From contig CAKTZN010000078.1 in NCBI GenBank assembly GCA_934635545.1, positions 1 through 8,180 on the forward strand: DNA of 8,180 bases, read 5' to 3'. The DNA is from an uncultured Oscillospiraceae bacterium (GTDB lineage: Bacteria > Bacillota > Clostridia > Oscillospirales > Oscillospiraceae). Within the stretch, counting starts at the first letter, position 1, and each line of letters opens with the position of its first letter. Position numbers and translations under genes: made by a program. Of this stretch, positions 1 through 5,436 are shown piece after piece. The notes beneath the pieces were generated by a model. That model had not been told where the DNA came from. It worked only from the letters and a program-made list of their open reading frames with translations, and did no database searches.

Positions 1-1
1 G

Positions 2-406
2 CTGGACATGGATAAGGTGCTGAAAATGTGCCTGATCCACGACCTTGGGGAGTGCTTTACCGGCGATATCCCGTCCTTTGAGAAAACGGCGGCGGATACG
101 ACTAGGGAGGACGGCCTGCTGGCCCGGTGGGTGGCCGCCCTGCCCCAGCCCTATCGGGAGGATATGGCGGCGCTGTACGCCGAGATGGACGCCCTGGAGA
201 CGCCGGAGGCCAGGGTCTATAAGGCCCTGGACAAGCTGGAGGCGGTGATCTCCCACAACGAGTCCCCGCTGGACACCTGGCTGCCCCTGGAGTACGAGTT
301 GAACATGACCTACGCCAACGACAACGTGGCCTTCTCCCCCTACCTGACCGCCCTGCGGGAAGCCGTCCGCAAGGAGACGGAGGAAAAGGTGGCCAAGGGC
401 CAGTGA
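2..406 (+). CDS. HD-domain phosphohydrolase (YfbR/HDDC2-like), 5'-truncated
   Basis: This is the C-terminal part of a chromosomal HD-superfamily metal-dependent phosphohydrolase; the start lies outside the window and the frame is open from base 2. The segment KMCLIHDLGE followed by GDIPSFEK is the second metal-binding HD motif and following loop typical of the YfbR/HDDC2 group (5'-deoxynucleotidases). A later ALDKLEAV segment supplies the distal Asp expected in this fold. Family members hydrolyse deoxynucleoside 5'-monophosphates in the cytosol; the exact substrate here is not provable. The first His and the preceding helices are missing because of the window edge. It ends with TGA at 404-406, about 80 bp before a strong terminator. 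It lies outside the element and is host DNA. Confidence 0.85.
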   Translation: MDMDKVLKMCLIHDLGECFTGDIPSFEKTAADTTREDGLLARWVAALPQPYREDMAALYAEMDALETPEARVYKALDKLEAVISHNESPLDTWLPLEYELNMTYANDNVAFSPYLTALREAVRKETEEKVAKGQ

Positions 407-485
407 TCGATCACGCTTTGTTATATCGCGTGTTGTTTATACGGAATGGTATCACTCGAAGCGTAAAATCCCCCATTGTCACAGG

Positions 486-522
486 AACAGCCGCGCCTTC
501 TGGCGCGGCTGTTTTGTTTTTC
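486..522 (+). terminator. Rho-independent terminator of the HD-domain gene
   Basis: A perfect 12-bp stem (486-497 with 502-513, loop TTCT) rich in GC is followed by TTGTTTTT. It sits 80 bp after the HD-gene stop on the same strand, so it terminates that transcript. Confidence 0.9.
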
Positions 523-532
523 CTTCCCACGC

Positions 533-565
533 AAAAAAATGCATCACCCGATGGGTGATGCATTT
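533..565 (-). terminator. Original terminator of the tRNA-Ser gene, now stranded at attL
   Basis: A perfect 13-bp stem (537-549 with 553-565, loop GAT) carries a run of seven A upstream on the plus strand, so on the minus strand the hairpin is followed by T7. It lies 3 bp beyond attL, exactly where the terminator of the minus-strand tRNA-Ser would be before insertion. The element now separates it from its tRNA by 7.2 kb. Confidence 0.8.
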
Positions 566-568
566 CAC

Positions 569-591
569 TGGCGCAGTGGGAGGGATTCGAA
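569..591. repeat. attL: 23-bp direct repeat of the tRNA-Ser 3' end
   Basis: These 23 bases are identical to 7782-7804, which form the 3' end (CCA, acceptor strand, T-stem and part of the T-loop) of tRNA-Ser. Identity stops sharply on both sides (C versus T before; TT versus CC after). No tRNA body follows, so this is the left attachment site produced by integration. Confidence 0.93.
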
Positions 592-705
592 TTAGAAAAG
601 GTGGTTTAATGCGGTGTTCCCCGTATGTTTTACGGGCTATTTTGCGGTTTTGTACGGCACACAGCCGCCTTTTGTTCCGGTTTTGATTTCCGCCTAAAGG
701 GTGAA
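592..705. other. Left end of element, non-coding, putative attP arm
   Basis: No convincing gene lies between attL and the hicB terminator. It contains a small hairpin (620-625 with 631-636, loop TGTTT) and, at 695-706, a 12-bp word TAAAGGGTGAAA that recurs at 7712-7723 inside the other end. In the excised circle the two copies would lie on either side of the att core, as integrase arm sites do. The role is inferred from position only. Confidence 0.45.
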
Positions 706-743
706 AATAAGGGGGAGAAACACCGGCGTTTCTCCCCCTTATT
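706..743 (-). terminator. Terminator of the hicAB operon
   Basis: A perfect 16-bp stem (706-721 with 728-743, 6-nt loop) with a G5/C5 core and AT-rich outer pairs lies 23 bp past the hicB stop. On the minus strand the stem ends in CCCCCTTATTTTC, giving a modest U-rich tail. It may also block reading from the left flank. Confidence 0.8.
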
Positions 744-765
744 CTATGCATTTTGCCACCCTGCC

Positions 766-1152
766 TTACGAGAAGTTCAGCTGCTGCTTGAGGGCGGTTT
801 GCAGGATCGCAGAGACATTCAGCCCGGCCTCGTTGGCGGCAGCGTTCAGCCACGAGGGAAGCGTCACATTCCGGCGCACCGTGCGCTGCTCGTTGGCCCG
901 GCGGTAGGCCAGCAGGTCAACATCTACCAGGGACACAACATCCCCGGCGGCGTGGTCTACGTGTTCGCTGGGCGCGGGGAACGGTTTCCCATCGTCCTGC
1001 ATATCAATGCCCACCAGGCCGATGGCGTCGCGGGCCATGGCGATAGCTTCCGGAAGGTCTTCGCCCTGGGTGTTGATATCCAAATCCGGGACATAGGCCA
1101 TATAGCCGCCCTCTGGCAGCTTTGTGAAAATCACAGGATAAACAATTTTCAT
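766..1152 (-). CDS. hicB: HicB-type antitoxin
   Basis: This 128-aa protein has the standard HicB architecture. The N-terminal domain (about 1-60; KIVYPVIFTK, GGYMAYVPDLD, then a DLPEAIAMARDAIGL helix) is the partly degenerate RNase H-like fold that masks the HicA active site. The C-terminal part (about 90-127; RRNVTLPSWLNAAANEAG, NVSAILQTALKQQL) is a ribbon-helix-helix DNA-binding domain expected to bind and repress the operon promoter. An AGGGGG ribosome site sits 8 nt before ATG. It lies 45 bp downstream of hicA on the same strand, the usual toxin-first order, and is followed by a strong hairpin terminator. It neutralises HicA and autoregulates the pair, stabilising the element. All assignments rest on recognisable family motifs; the length is normal. 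Confidence 0.9.
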   Translation of the reverse strand: MKIVYPVIFTKLPEGGYMAYVPDLDINTQGEDLPEAIAMARDAIGLVGIDMQDDGKPFPAPSEHVDHAAGDVVSLVDVDLLAYRRANEQRTVRRNVTLPSWLNAAANEAGLNVSAILQTALKQQLNFS

Positions 1153-1197
1153 AATCGTAACCCCCTAAAGATATATGATATGCGGAAAGCGGAGGAC

Positions 1198-1371
1198 TTA
1201 TTTCAAGCCCCGCCGCCGGATGATCGCCTGTGCTACGGCTTCCTTGATCTCCTTCTGCCGGGAGATCGGCTCAATGCTCTTTCCGTCGGTGTATATGTCG
1301 TGGTCGCCGCCGCTGCGCTTGTAGTACCAGCCGTTCTTTTCCAGCAGCTTTATCAGATCGCGTCGTTTCAT
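1198..1371 (-). CDS. hicA: HicA-type mRNA interferase toxin
   Basis: This is a 57-aa protein of typical HicA size. It begins MKRRDLIKLLEKNGW, the first helix of the dsRBD-like fold, then carries KRSGGDHDIYT, which holds the conserved catalytic His on the first strands, and ends in a basic helix (EAVAQAIIRRRG). HicA toxins cleave mRNA in a translation-independent way until bound by HicB. The start ATG at 1371 is preceded by GAGGTG 5 nt upstream and a consensus promoter. The open frame extends further upstream to 1620, but that extension crosses the promoter and has no family similarity. hicB follows after 45 bp, so the two form one operon. Confidence 0.92.
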   Translation of the reverse strand: MKRRDLIKLLEKNGWYYKRSGGDHDIYTDGKSIEPISRQKEIKEAVAQAIIRRRGLK

Positions 1372-1390
1372 ATCTTCACCTCGCAAGTTT

Positions 1391-1419
1391 ATTATACACA
1401 CTAAATACACATTTGTCAA
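1391..1419 (-). promoter_or_regulatory. Consensus promoter of hicAB
   Basis: On the minus strand, TTGACA (1414-1419) and TATAAT (1391-1396) are separated by exactly 17 bp, a perfect sigma-A match, 20 bp before the hicA start. The spacer carries GTGTATTTAGTGTGTATA, with two GTGTAT/GTGTGTATA half-site-like words that could be bound by the HicB RHH domain; that binding is inferred. Confidence 0.88.
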
Positions 1420-1431
1420 TAGGACTGTTTT

Positions 1432-2115
1432 GCCGGTCAGCTGCGCCCCGGCGGCGGTGTCAGAGATCAGACCGACGCCCGGCGGCTGCATCTGCCCTGT
1501 GCGGCTCCTGGTGGCCGCAGACGCCCGCCGGTGGCGGCGGGGGTAGACACAGCACCCGGCGGCAGCGCCCGCCCTGGGCGGCCTCTGGCGGCCCTTTTGC
1601 GGCATGGGGGATTTTTTCACACAGCCGAGGGGAAGCGGGGCATCTCAGGCGGGCCGCCGTGATCTTTTTGACCAGGGGGGTGGGGTGCCCCTCCGGGGCC
1701 GCGCCTGCACGCCCGCGCTATGCCCGCTGTGCGCCCGCACACGCCCTCAGGCGGGCAAAGCTGGCCGGGTGGCGGTGTGCGCCATCAGGCGGCCACAGGC
1801 GGCTTTCCTGGCCTCGCCTGCGCGTGAGGGGCCGCAGCGCACCGGCGAAGCGCCGCCGCACGGTGCGTCCGTGTCCTGGCTGTGCGCCCGCCGCGCATTA
1901 TGCGCGAGGCCGCTGCCCCGCAAAATTTTCCCGCCGTGTGTGCGTAAAGCCCTCTGGCCGGTCTCCAAGGCCGATACCCCCGCAGCCGCAGGGAGGGGGG
2001 GATATGCCGCGCCCGCCGGTGCCCAAGTCGGGCACAGCAGGCCGCAGCGCAGCAAAAAGGGGCACACGACGAAAACACCCGTCGGTGCGCTCTTGCAGAT
2101 CGCGGTCACGATAGC
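1432..2115. other. GC-rich, hairpin-laden region with no confident gene
   Basis: Between the hicAB promoter and the end of rep, roughly 700 bp are very GC-rich. Frames stay open on both strands, as expected from scarcity of stop codons, and give low-complexity Arg/Ala/Pro/Gly translations. The region holds many short inverted repeats, for example 1524-1529 with 1536-1541, 1892-1897 with 1901-1906 (loop TTA), and 2019-2024 with 2030-2035. The only frame with a good ribosome site is 1747-2121 on the minus strand, listed separately at low confidence. The stretch could be a single-strand origin, packaging or transfer sequence, or a structured RNA. No known RNA family was recognised. Confidence 0.5.
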
Positions 2116-2121
2116 AGCCAT
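1747..2121 (-). CDS. Doubtful small protein downstream of rep (124 aa)
   Basis: The only argument for this gene is its start: ATG at 2121 has GGAGGTG 5 nt upstream and the frame lies downstream of rep on the same strand. The first 35 residues are hydrophobic and Cys-containing (AAIVTAIC, GVFVVCPFLLRCGLLCP), which could be a short membrane segment. The rest is Ala/Arg/Pro-rich and looks like translated non-coding GC-rich DNA, and it overlaps a palindrome that recurs elsewhere in intergenic positions. A shorter peptide using this start, or no protein at all, is equally possible. I recognise no family. Confidence 0.28.
   Translation of the reverse strand: MAAIVTAICKSAPTGVFVVCPFLLRCGLLCPTWAPAGAAYPPLPAAAGVSALETGQRALRTHGGKILRGSGLAHNARRAHSQDTDAPCGGASPVRCGPSRAGEARKAACGRLMAHTATRPALPA
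2019..2035. repeat. Palindrome GTGCCC-n5-GGGCAC, copy 1
   Basis: GTGCCC and GGGCAC flank AAGTC. The same hairpin recurs at 5464-5480 (loop AATTC) and, with one stem mismatch, at 6288-6304. The other two copies are intergenic, directly downstream of genes. Confidence 0.6.
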
Positions 2122-2249
2122 GGTAGCACCTCCATCCGCCGGGCCACCCGTGCGCCCGTGCGTTTTTGATTATCTCCATGGTAGCTTGTGGCCGGTGACT
2201 TTGCAAGGCCTCCCGCCGTGTTTCTCTGTACCCTTTCCTAAAGTTATAT

Positions 2250-2264
2250 CTTACTACAAGTAAG
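2250..2264. repeat. Small inverted repeat overlapping the rep stop codon
   Basis: CTTAC and GTAAG flank TACAA, with the rep stop codon inside. On the minus strand it reads TTTCTTACTTGTAGTAAG, which from memory resembles the nick region of pC194/pUB110-type rolling-circle origins. That likeness is suggestive only. Confidence 0.35.
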
Positions 2265-3009
2265 AAACAAGGCCCTGGCCTTGTGGCGCTGATAGGTGAT
2301 CGTCCCGGTAATTCACAGGGACTTTGTACTTGACATACTGATAGCTGCCGAACTCCGTCATACGCTCCTCGCGCTCCATGACGTGGCAGCCAACCGGCAC
2401 GCCCAGGGCCGTATCGTTCGGCACATACTCCGACACCACCACGGGCCGTGCCAGGCCCTTGGAGCACGTCCACATCTGAGCGCCCACGGGCCGCCCCTCT
2501 ACGCTCTCCTTGGTCATGTAGGCCGCCCACTGGTCGTATTCCCGGCACCCTACCGGCTCCATATCGACAATATCACCGAAAGGCCACAGGCTGCGGACTT
2601 CCTCCATGTCGTGGCCGGTGGCGGACATCATAACGTGATGATGCAGCCGCCCATCTCCATGCTTGTCCTCGGTGGTGTAGATATAGCGGAGGCTCACGCC
2701 CCGCAGCCGCCGTGACTTGCGGAGATCAGCCAAGAACCGCCGGACGTTCTGCACGGCCTCCTTGCGGGTGGCCGGTACGTCACCGTCCCGATAGGTCAGC
2801 GTCAGGAACAAATCCTTTCCGGTGAAGTTGCAGGCCAGCAGCAGTTCAAGCCGCCCGCGGGCCGTTTTGTCGTTCATGGCCTTTTGCGCGGCGCTGGTGG
2901 CCCTGGACTTGGCCGCCCGTACTCGCGGGCTGTCCTGCGGCTCCGGCGCGGTATAGATCACCGTCTTGCGAATACGCCCGGCGATGATGGTCTTTTTACG
3001 TTTTGCCAT
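2254..3009 (-). CDS. HUH rolling-circle replication initiator (Rep)
   Basis: This 251-aa protein is a HUH endonuclease of the Rep type common in small plasmids and ssDNA phages (ORF2/G2P-like). Motif 1 is DLFLTLTYRDGD (about residues 66-77). Motif 2 is GRLHHHVMMS, whose His residues bind the metal (about 119-128). Motif 3 is YDQWAAYMTKES, with the likely catalytic Tyr followed by Lys (about 155-166). Such proteins nick one origin strand, stay covalently bound through Tyr, and prime rolling-circle replication. The basic N-terminus (MAKRKKTIIAGRIRKT) may contact DNA. The start at 3009 is preferred because the upstream extension crosses a long hairpin and is not protein-like; the ribosome site is weak (AGGG, 9 nt away). 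No helicase or ATPase domain is present, so host PcrA is probably used. It is last or near last in the minus-strand operon. Confidence 0.85.
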   Translation of the reverse strand: MAKRKKTIIAGRIRKTVIYTAPEPQDSPRVRAAKSRATSAAQKAMNDKTARGRLELLLACNFTGKDLFLTLTYRDGDVPATRKEAVQNVRRFLADLRKSRRLRGVSLRYIYTTEDKHGDGRLHHHVMMSATGHDMEEVRSLWPFGDIVDMEPVGCREYDQWAAYMTKESVEGRPVGAQMWTCSKGLARPVVVSEYVPNDTALGVPVGCHVMEREERMTEFGSYQYVKYKVPVNYRDDHLSAPQGQGLVSYL

Positions 3010-3033
3010 AGTAAGTACCCTGTGATGTGGAAA

Positions 3034-3087
3034 GATGCAGCGGCCTTTCCCCTGGGCGCGCGCCTTAGGGGCTGTGGCCGCTGCATC
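3034..3087 (-). promoter_or_regulatory. Long compound hairpin in the rep leader
   Basis: A perfect 12-bp outer stem (3034-3045 with 3076-3087) encloses a second 5-bp stem (3049-3053 with 3067-3071) and a self-complementary GGCGCGCGCC (3055-3064). It ends 24 bp before the rep ATG and abuts the duplicated leader element. There is only a short CTTTCC tail, so it is a poor terminator. An origin cruciform or translation/attenuation control of rep are the obvious possibilities. Confidence 0.65.
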
Positions 3088-3141
3088 TGTTGTGTGGTTT
3101 CCTGCTGTCCTCACCTGTGGCCGCTATCCACGGGCGGGATT
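3082..3141 (-). repeat. Duplicated leader element, copy A (upstream of rep)
   Basis: Read on the minus strand, these 60 nt match 6322-6383 on the plus strand at about 90%, including 28 identical leading bases. They contain a hairpin with inner stem GTGG/CCAC around loop ATAGCGG and an outer stem TCCCGCC paired with GGTGAGGA (one bulge, one G-T pair). The element sits between the 46-aa gene and rep, in the same orientation relative to rep that copy B has relative to int. Confidence 0.85.
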
Positions 3142-3280
3142 ACTTAACCGGCGTCTGAGCCGTACACGCTCCGGCGGCTGTATCCGCCGGACTGGTGATG
3201 ATCTGCGCCAGCTGGACGATCTGTGCCCGCTGCGCCTCTGTCAGCATGGCGGCAAGCCGCCGGGCCGCTGTGTCATTCAA
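3140..3280 (-). CDS. Small unknown protein, TTG start (46 aa)
   Basis: The frame opens with TTG at 3280, overlapping the end of the upstream 151-aa gene in another frame (TTGAATGA), with GGAGAAAGGGG about 9 nt before it. This suggests translational coupling. The product has an amphipathic Ala/Gln-rich helix (ARRLAAMLTEAQRAQIVQLA) followed by a Pro/Ala/Thr tail. An internal ATG would give 34 aa but lacks a ribosome site. No family is recognised. The stop codon overlaps the first bases of the duplicated leader element before rep. Confidence 0.55.
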   Translation of the reverse strand: MNDTAARRLAAMLTEAQRAQIVQLAQIITSPADTAAGACTAQTPVK

Positions 3281-3728
3281 GAATAGCAACCCCTTTCTCC
3301 AAGAAGCTAAAGCCGAATAAGCGGGTGATTTCGTTGAGGTCTGTCATTTTTCGCTCCGCAATCTCTTCTATGGTGTCCTCCGTATCTCCTTCGTCCTGCA
3401 TACAGGGCAGCCACGAAATATCTTTCTCCGGCTGGATCGCGCTGCGGTATGCCTCTGCGCCGCGCTGGACGCCCAGCAAGTACATTGAATGCAGCGCTAA
3501 GACTGCCCGCTCCTGTACTGTACCGAGCTGACGAACACAGGGAGAAACTACCTTGGCAGCGCAAGACGCCTCCAGAAGCAGAGGAATAAGTGTCGACTGC
3601 CGGTTATAGGGAGTGAATTCACACGCCACCATAAGTTCTTCGTCGGTCATAATCATTTCGTTTTCGTCCACAAGTATCTCGTTTTCGGCCTGCCTGCTGG
3701 CTGCGCTAAAGTTACCATGATCTTCCAT
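3273..3728 (-). CDS. Unknown acidic protein in the rep operon (151 aa)
   Basis: The start at 3728 is chosen because AGGAGG lies 7 nt upstream and overlaps the stop of the preceding gene; a longer frame to 3755 would overlap that gene without a ribosome site. The N-terminal third is strongly acidic (VDENEMIMTDEELMVACEF). The middle is helical with a hydrophobic core (LIPLLLEASCAAKVVSPCV, then VQERAVLALHSMYLLGVQRG). The C-terminal part is acidic again (DEGDTEDTIEEIAERKMTDL). No signal peptide, membrane segment or known motif is seen. It lies in the middle of the minus-strand operon, so it probably takes part in control or replication of the element, but no function can be assigned. Confidence 0.8.
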   Translation of the reverse strand: MEDHGNFSAASRQAENEILVDENEMIMTDEELMVACEFTPYNRQSTLIPLLLEASCAAKVVSPCVRQLGTVQERAVLALHSMYLLGVQRGAEAYRSAIQPEKDISWLPCMQDEGDTEDTIEEIAERKMTDLNEITRLFGFSFLEKGVAILE

Positions 3729-3739
3729 TGTGATACCTC

Positions 3740-4012
3740 CTAATCCATCATACATTCGGCCATCATGCGGACAGCCAGCTTAAAGCCGTTCTGGAAGCCC
3801 AGCGACTGACAGGCAACGCCATAGCCCATAAGGGCCTCCTGGTCGTCGTCCTTTTCACCCAGCTTGACTTCACCCCGAATGATCTTCATCACTTCCTCCT
3901 CCGCTTCTTCGACCATCGGCGTCGTTTTCGTCACAAGCGCTTCGAAGTCCTGAAGCGTGCAGCCACAGCTTGCGGCCTCGATTGCCTCAAGTACCAGCTT
4001 TGGATTTAGCAT
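3740..4012 (-). CDS. Unknown acidic helical protein (90 aa)
   Basis: This 90-aa protein overlaps the end of the 68-aa gene by 7 nt (start ATG inside CTATGCTAA), and GGAG lies 11 nt upstream, consistent with coupled translation. It begins MLNPKLVLEAIEAASCGCTL, has a Glu-rich helix (MVEEAEEEVMKIIRGEV) and ends in a hydrophobic helix with several Met (FKLAVRMMAECMMD). It is all-alpha in character and soluble. I recognise no family; its place in the operon between the HTH proteins and rep is the only functional hint. Confidence 0.78.
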   Translation of the reverse strand: MLNPKLVLEAIEAASCGCTLQDFEALVTKTTPMVEEAEEEVMKIIRGEVKLGEKDDDQEALMGYGVACQSLGFQNGFKLAVRMMAECMMD

Positions 4013-4212
4013 AGCGGCAGCAGCTCCTTTCCCTCTGCCCGGCGTTTTGCGTCTTCCTGCAAAACTCGGTAAACACGGCGCTGACCATCAGGGGGCAGAT
4101 CGTCAAACAACTCCCACCAGCACCGCATAGTGCAGCCAGGGTCAGCCGCCTCATATGCGGCGTGTTCTTCCGGCGTCAATGATAAAAGCCGGTCTTTTGT
4201 CAATTTTTCCAT
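4006..4212 (-). CDS. Unknown small protein (68 aa)
   Basis: The start at 4212 has AAGGAG 8 nt upstream; the longer frame to 4287 runs into the preceding HTH gene and lacks a ribosome site. The product (EKLTKDRLLSLTPEEHAAYE, then CTMRCWWELFDDLPPDGQRR, then a basic-acidic helix) has two Cys and a Trp-Trp pair in the middle. It starts 13 nt after the HTH gene stop and overlaps the next gene by 7 nt, so it is part of the operon. No family is recognised. Confidence 0.75.
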   Translation of the reverse strand: MEKLTKDRLLSLTPEEHAAYEAADPGCTMRCWWELFDDLPPDGQRRVYRVLQEDAKRRAEGKELLPLC

Positions 4213-4225
4213 ACTCTTTTCTCCT

Positions 4226-4426
4226 TTACAATGTTCCCACGGCAAGGCCGCTTTGTTTTTCTGCCTGTTCTTCCACCCAGCGCTCAAGGCCCACGCGGGA
4301 CACCACGGTACGGCTGCCCACCCGGAACGCCGGGAACCCCTCCGCGTGGCACAGGTTATAGACCAGCTTCGGGGACACCCCCAGCAGCTTGGCCGCCTCG
4401 GTCACGCTCAAGGCTACTCGCTCCAT
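4226..4426 (-). CDS. Excisionase-like winged HTH protein (MerR/HTH_17 type)
   Basis: This 66-aa protein is almost entirely one small DNA-binding domain. VTEAAKLLGVSPKLVYNLCH is the helix-turn-helix, followed by GFPAFRVGSRTVVSRVGLERWVEEQ, the short wing and last helix of the HTH_17/excisionase family. Such proteins bend att DNA to drive excision or act as small regulators. The ATG overlaps the stop codon of the upstream XRE gene by one base, with AGGGGGTGAG as the ribosome site. Its presence on an integrase-bearing element supports a directionality-factor role, but a replication-control role cannot be excluded. Confidence 0.8.
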   Translation of the reverse strand: MERVALSVTEAAKLLGVSPKLVYNLCHAEGFPAFRVGSRTVVSRVGLERWVEEQAEKQSGLAVGTL

Positions 4427-4683
4427 CAACTCACCCCCTCCCGCGCCTGATCCGCCGGGCCGCCGGGGCAGTTGACGGTAAAGAGATCGTCCAGCTTCCG
4501 CCCCAGGGCTTTACAGATACCGGCGGCGGTCTTGGCTGACACACCCTGCCCGCGCTCGGCGCGGATCACGGACGAGTGGGGAATACCAGCCGCCCGCGCA
4601 ATGTCCAGTTTGCTATATCCGGCCTCTACACGGGCGTAAGCAATAGCCTGGGCATGGGGTACAATTTCTGTTCGCTGCTGCAT
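4426..4683 (-). CDS. Cro-like XRE-family regulator (85 aa)
   Basis: This 85-aa protein carries one XRE/HTH_3 domain (about residues 10-68): AQAIAYARVEAGYSKLDIA, then AAGIPHSSVIRAERG as turn and recognition helix, then ISK-like closing helices ending KALGRKLDDLFTV. The last 17 residues are a short Pro/Gly-rich tail. GGAGGTG lies 6 nt before ATG. It is the first gene of the minus-strand operon and is transcribed from a consensus promoter that overlaps a 17-bp inverted repeat, opposite a larger XRE gene. This arrangement resembles a phage cI/cro switch, with this protein in the Cro position. Confidence 0.88.
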   Translation of the reverse strand: MQQRTEIVPHAQAIAYARVEAGYSKLDIARAAGIPHSSVIRAERGQGVSAKTAAGICKALGRKLDDLFTVNCPGGPADQAREGVS

Positions 4684-4699
4684 GATTACACCTCCAAAC

Positions 4700-4747
4700 T
4701 AAACGAATCATTGAGTTGCCTTTTGATTATACTCAATGATTCGTTTA
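4700..4747. promoter_or_regulatory. 17-bp inverted-repeat operator between the XRE genes
   Basis: Two perfect 17-bp arms (4700-4716 and 4731-4747, beginning TAAACGAATCATTGAGT) are separated by 14 bp. The right arm fills the spacer of the minus-strand promoter and the left arm lies just downstream of its -10. A repressor bound here would block the operon; one or both XRE proteins are the likely ligands. Confidence 0.88.
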
Positions 4748-4754
4748 CTGTCAA
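4726..4754 (-). promoter_or_regulatory. Consensus promoter of the minus-strand rep operon
   Basis: On the minus strand TTGACA (4749-4754) and TATAAT (4726-4731) are 17 bp apart, a perfect match, about 43 bp before the Cro-like start. It is embedded in the inverted-repeat operator. Confidence 0.9.
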
Positions 4755-4773
4755 GCTAAAAATAAATAATTTG

Positions 4774-4801
4774 TTGACTTCCTCTTTTTTGCGGCTATAA
4801 T
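4774..4801 (+). promoter_or_regulatory. Promoter of the divergent XRE repressor
   Basis: TTGACT (4774-4779) and TATAAT (4796-4801) are 16 bp apart, placing transcription start near 4808 and a leader of about 30 nt. It lies outside the inverted repeat, so expression may continue while the opposite promoter is repressed. Confidence 0.82.
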
Positions 4802-4836
4802 GTGAGTTGTCAATATGCGATGAGGGAGAGCGCCGT

Positions 4837-5430
4837 ATGTCAACAAATACTGAAAATAGTAAAGCATTGATTGCCCAACGTATTAGAGTTGCAAGAGCTT
4901 TGGCAGGTTTGAAGCAATCAGACGTTGCGGAAAGGCTAGGCTTAACGCCGCAGGCGATAAGCAACTACGAAAGGGGCGTAAACTCAGTTCCAAATACTGT
5001 AATACAACAGATGGCTGTCCTATATAGGACGTCAACAGATTATTTGCTTGGAAATGTAGACAGATGGACATATTCTGACAACGAGGAAACAAATATGCCC
5101 AGCGATGGCGTGGCCAATGTTCCGGCTCAGTGTGTCGAATACGCAAACCGTCTATGCCGGTCTATTCAACGCATTCTGTCTACTGTGACCATGACATCCC
5201 CCGAACTCCTTCCGTATGCCGATAAATGCCTTAGCGCGGCAATAGAAAGCTTTACTGGTCTAAGCGACCTATTTCTTTACACACCTGCAAAGTGGTTTGA
5301 TCCTGAACGGTACGAAGAAAGTGGAATGGAAGAAATCAATAAAATGGTAGCTCCGTTCTATGAGTTTTTATGCCTTACACGAGATAAACACAAACAAACA
5401 TCTGACGGGAGCGATATCAAAAACGACTAA
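4837..5430 (+). CDS. XRE-family repressor with unique C-terminal domain (197 aa)
   Basis: The start at 4837 is favoured over an in-frame ATG at 4807: GGGAGAG sits 6 nt upstream, and 4807 lies at the predicted transcription start. Residues about 12-72 form a textbook XRE/HTH_3 domain (QRIRVARALAGLKQSDVAER, then LTPQAISNYERG as recognition helix, ending STDYLLG). The remaining 125 residues are not a LexA-type peptidase (no Ser-Lys dyad motif seen) and match nothing I know; they contain a helical region with Cys residues and an aromatic-rich stretch (SDLFLYTPAKWFDPERYEE). It probably represses the divergent operon in the integrated state. Base composition is visibly lower in GC than the flanking genes, suggesting a different origin. 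Confidence 0.88.
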   Translation: MSTNTENSKALIAQRIRVARALAGLKQSDVAERLGLTPQAISNYERGVNSVPNTVIQQMAVLYRTSTDYLLGNVDRWTYSDNEETNMPSDGVANVPAQCVEYANRLCRSIQRILSTVTMTSPELLPYADKCLSAAIESFTGLSDLFLYTPAKWFDPERYEESGMEEINKMVAPFYEFLCLTRDKHKQTSDGSDIKND

Positions 5431-5436
5431 CCCCAC

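Noticed and set aside
625..1404. 259-aa plus-strand open frame
   Set aside because: It is the antisense shadow of hicB and hicA, whose family motifs, ribosome sites and promoter are clear.
1198..1620. Long 140-aa version of HicA
   Set aside because: The N-terminal extension crosses a perfect promoter and the ribosome site used by the 57-aa form, and is not HicA-like.
1413..2263. Long plus-strand open frames across the GC-rich region
   Set aside because: They lack ribosome sites, give Arg/Pro/Ala-rich low-complexity translations, and overlap one another in several frames; stop codons are simply rare in such GC-rich DNA.
1898..2548. 216-aa minus-strand frame overlapping the end of rep
   Set aside because: It is an out-of-frame shadow of rep continuing into the GC-rich region; no ribosome site or family motif.
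4837..5430. Self-cleaving LexA/CI-type repressor
   Set aside because: The C-terminal part shows no Ala-Gly/Cys-Gly cleavage site or Ser-Lys peptidase motif.
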